Positions 61,895-64,000 of a stretch of 64,000 bases of DNA are shown here, one piece after another. The DNA comes from Mycolicibacterium arenosum. Lineage in GTDB: Bacteria; Actinomycetota; Actinomycetes; Mycobacteriales; Mycobacteriaceae. Made by a program: the position numbers and the translations under genes. The stretch spans positions 124,001 to 188,000 of the forward strand of contig NZ_JANDBD010000011.1 of the NCBI RefSeq assembly GCF_024320865.1. The letters are read 5' to 3'. The notes below the pieces were generated by a model that worked only from the letters and a program-made list of their open reading frames with translations, searched no databases and was not told the DNA's origin. Positions within the stretch are counted from its first letter, which is position 1. Each line of letters begins with the position of its first letter.

Positions 61895-64000
61895 GTGGAC
61901 GTAGTCCTCGGGGTGGCGGTGACGGGACCTGTGGCCCGGCTGGCGATGGTGGGTTCGCCGGCCGATGGCGGGCAGGTGCACGACCAGTACGAATTCGCCG
62001 TGTCGCCCTATGGCACAACGGAACTGGTGGACACGGTGGTCGGAACGGTCCGCGACGTGGCCAGCGCCGGGCATCGGGTCGTCGCAACGCGGCTGTGTGT
62101 ACCGAATCCGGAGCAGGCCGAGGAACTGGTTCAGACGCTGATGCGCTTCGGCGTCGACGACGTCGACGTCGTCTCGGAAGCCGAAGCGGCCACCGCGCTG
62201 GTGCGCAGCACCGACGGACCCGGCTCGGCGTTGCTGTTCGTGGACTCCGAGGCGGCCACGGTGACGGTGATCGGCCCGGACGTGGACGCGACCACGCTCA
62301 TCGACTCCGCGCCGGTGGCGGGTGCCGGCGTAACGGCGGCGTGCATGACGGTGCTCGACAGACTCCGCAATCGGCCGGGCGCTCCGAACCGCGTGACGCT
62401 GGTGGGGATCGGTGACACCTCCGCCACGGTCGCCTACGACATCGGGGGTCGTTCGGCGATGCCCGTGCAGGTACCGGACGACCCGAGCTTCGCGATCGCA
62501 CGGGGCGCCGCGAAAACCGCGCGTCCGCTGACCGAACTCCCCGCGGACACGGCGTTGGCGCCGGCACCGGGCGGGGCACCGCTGACCGCGGCGACGCCGA
62601 CCACCCCGGACCTCTACGTGCCCCCCGCGCCGACACCCGACGCCGGTGTCACCGCGCTGGCCGGTGTGATCGAGCCGCAGCTGGCGTACTCCCAGGTACC
62701 GGACGTCGACCCGCTGAACCTCGGCGGCGAGCAGTACGGCGACGCGGATTTCGGTGACGCCCTGACGCAGATGCCCATGGAGCCGTTGTCCGACTTCATC
62801 CCCGAAGACGACGACGAGACCGATTACGCGGCAGCGCCGCCGGTGCGACCGCGCGCCCTGCTGCTCGGCAGTGGCATCGCGGGTGTCGTCTTCGTCGCAT
62901 TCGCGGCGACCGCGGTGACGGTGGCGATCAGCGTGCGGCCGACAGCGGTGACCAGTGCACCGCCCGCGCCTCTGGTGAAGGCCGACACCGTGCCGGGCAA
63001 GTACCTCCCGCCGGTGCCGCACGAGCCCGATCCGGTGGCGCTGCCGAGGGTGGATCTGCCCGCACCACCCGGAGCGGCCCCGCCGGTGATCGTTCCCATC
63101 GCATCGCGCCCGAGCTCCGGAGTCGCCCGATCCGGCGGCGGCACAGCCGGATCCGGAGGGTCGGCGCCGACCAACCGGGGCGGCGGAGCCCCGCCGCCGG
63201 CACGCCCCGGAACTCCGGGGCCCGTGGGTCCGCCGAACGGCGGGGCGGTCGTGCCGCCGGTCGCTCTCGGCAGCATCTTCGCCGGGGTGGGCGCCATCAT
63301 CGAGTCGGTCGGCAGGACCGCCGCGCAACTCGAGTTGATCCGGCTGCGGAACGAGCAGATCGCCGAGGAGCAGGCCAAGCAGGAAGCCGAGGAGAAGGCC
63401 AAGCAGGAGGAGGAACAGAAGAAGAACGGCCTCGTCGACGAGACCGACAACAGCGGAAGTTCCTCGGTGACGTCCTCAAGCCCGTCCACCCCCGGTACGT
63501 CCACCTCGACGGCTGAGACGTCGACGTCCGAGAGTTCGACGTCCGAGACGTCGACATCGACGAGTCCGACGTCGAGCACCGGTTCGTCGACCACGGAGTC
63601 GTCCACCACGGAGTCGTCGAGCACCGGTTCGTCGACTACGGAGTCGTCGAGCACGGAGTCGTCGACCACCGGTTCGTCGACGACGCCGTCCGTGTCGGAG
63701 TCACCCACTCCCGCCGAGCGTTCGGCCAGCGAGTCGTCGCCCACCGTGCCGTCGACTCCGTCGTCGAAGCCGACGACGGCGATCACTCAGGCGCCGACGA
63801 CGAACGTGCCGTCCGCGACCCCGCAAGCGCCGGTGACGACTCAGGCGCCCGTCATCACCCAGGCGCCGGTGGAACCCAGCCCGGCCTACACCGCTCCCCC
63901 CGAGCCCGTGGTCACGGCGCCGCCGGAGCCGGCGTACACCGCGCCGCCGGAGCCGGAACCGACGTACGAGGCACCTGCGGAGACGGCGGTCACGACGACG
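61895..64000 (+). CDS. DUF7159-like mycobacterial membrane protein, 3' truncated
   Basis: A GTG at 61895, preceded by AGAAGGAGG, opens a frame that runs without stop to the window end (702 codons). The N-terminal domain begins VDVVLGVAVTGPVARLAMVG and shows two related alpha/beta halves reminiscent of actin-like ATPase folds. One transmembrane helix lies near residues 320-340 (LLLGSGIAGVVFVAFAATAVTVA). It is followed by a Gly/Pro stretch, a Glu/Lys coiled coil, and a very Ser/Thr/Pro-rich tail. The gap 61524-61894 (371 nt) is divergent and holds a TAGCCT -10-like element but no gene. Confidence 0.75.
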   Translation, partial: MDVVLGVAVTGPVARLAMVGSPADGGQVHDQYEFAVSPYGTTELVDTVVGTVRDVASAGHRVVATRLCVPNPEQAEELVQTLMRFGVDDVDVVSEAEAATALVRSTDGPGSALLFVDSEAATVTVIGPDVDATTLIDSAPVAGAGVTAACMTVLDRLRNRPGAPNRVTLVGIGDTSATVAYDIGGRSAMPVQVPDDPSFAIARGAAKTARPLTELPADTALAPAPGGAPLTAATPTTPDLYVPPAPTPDAGVTALAGVIEPQLAYSQVPDVDPLNLGGEQYGDADFGDALTQMPMEPLSDFIPEDDDETDYAAAPPVRPRALLLGSGIAGVVFVAFAATAVTVAISVRPTAVTSAPPAPLVKADTVPGKYLPPVPHEPDPVALPRVDLPAPPGAAPPVIVPIASRPSSGVARSGGGTAGSGGSAPTNRGGGAPPPARPGTPGPVGPPNGGAVVPPVALGSIFAGVGAIIESVGRTAAQLELIRLRNEQIAEEQAKQEAEEKAKQEEEQKKNGLVDETDNSGSSSVTSSSPSTPGTSTSTAETSTSESSTSETSTSTSPTSSTGSSTTESSTTESSSTGSSTTESSSTESSTTGSSTTPSVSESPTPAERSASESSPTVPSTPSSKPTTAITQAPTTNVPSATPQAPVTTQAPVITQAPVEPSPAYTAPPEPVVTAPPEPAYTAPPEPEPTYEAPAETAVTTT

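Noticed and set aside
61865..63786. Minus-strand ORFs opposite the DUF7159-like gene, including a Val/Asp-rich repeat
   Set aside because: The plus-strand frame has a good ribosome binding site, a transmembrane helix and family-like N-terminus; the minus-strand repeats are the complement of its Ser/Thr linker.

Overview
The window is high-GC actinobacterial DNA. Gene content and order point to a mycobacterium, most likely a rapid-growing Mycolicibacterium-type species. From memory, the backbone follows the M. tuberculosis Rv0688-Rv0736 order: ferredoxin reductase-like gene, mycofactocin genes, S10 ribosomal operon, arylsulfatase and formylglycine enzyme, spc ribosomal operon, sppA, methyltransferases, secY-adk-map, sigL-rslA. 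No database search was run, so family names come from motif recognition.

Layout. 1-755: start of a dimethylargininase-like gene and a divergent Lrp/AsnC regulator. 816-3842: an FAD-dependent reductase, then on the minus strand an ECF sigma factor overlapping a three-module VOC protein. 3947-11129: complete mycofactocin locus, mftR divergent from mftA-B-C-D-E-F-G. 11116-17425: accessory metabolism (Asp/Glu racemase-like protein, DHA2 exporter with divergent TetR, cytochrome P450, lipoprotein carboxylesterase, SnoaL-like protein). 17422-24734: surface and envelope genes, with two large secreted repeat proteins that share an N-terminal design, a small Cys-containing secreted peptide, a hotdog protein and two tandem Gly/Cys-rich membrane proteins. 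25067-30496: S10 operon, closed by a perfect 27-bp-stem palindrome. 30581-38340: an orphan BcsB-like protein and zwf on the minus strand, then arylsulfatase, lipoprotein and formylglycine-generating enzyme on the plus strand. 38510-42749: spc operon. 42858-47945: collagen-like secreted protein, sppA, giant LuxR regulator. 47950-50695: three tandem SAM methyltransferases. 50933-53603: secY-adk-map. 53663-59795: sigL-rslA followed by a five-gene operon. 59820-64000: a membrane protein and a divergent, truncated DUF7159-like protein.

The most interesting part is 53617-59795. The sigL gene is preceded by TGAACC-N16-CGTGTTAA, which matches the SigL consensus as I remember it. A second copy with the identical 16-nt spacer (TGAACC-N16-CGTGTCAC) lies directly before a thiamine-diphosphate enzyme gene. 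Its predicted start site falls at or next to the ATG, so the message may be leaderless. That gene heads a tightly packed operon: ThDP enzyme, SRPBCC-like protein, KASIII-like synthase whose usual catalytic His position is Asn, PLP aminotransferase, MarR regulator. I infer a SigL-controlled small-molecule pathway, perhaps making an amino-ketone or amino-acyl product, and I do not recognise it as described.

Other non-standard signals are a pair of related long intergenic palindromes, tandem TetR operators, near-identical promoter cores before rpsJ and rplN, a lipoprotein whose signal peptide extends upstream of any standard start codon, and a triple LRI-x-RRP motif at the tail of a membrane protein.
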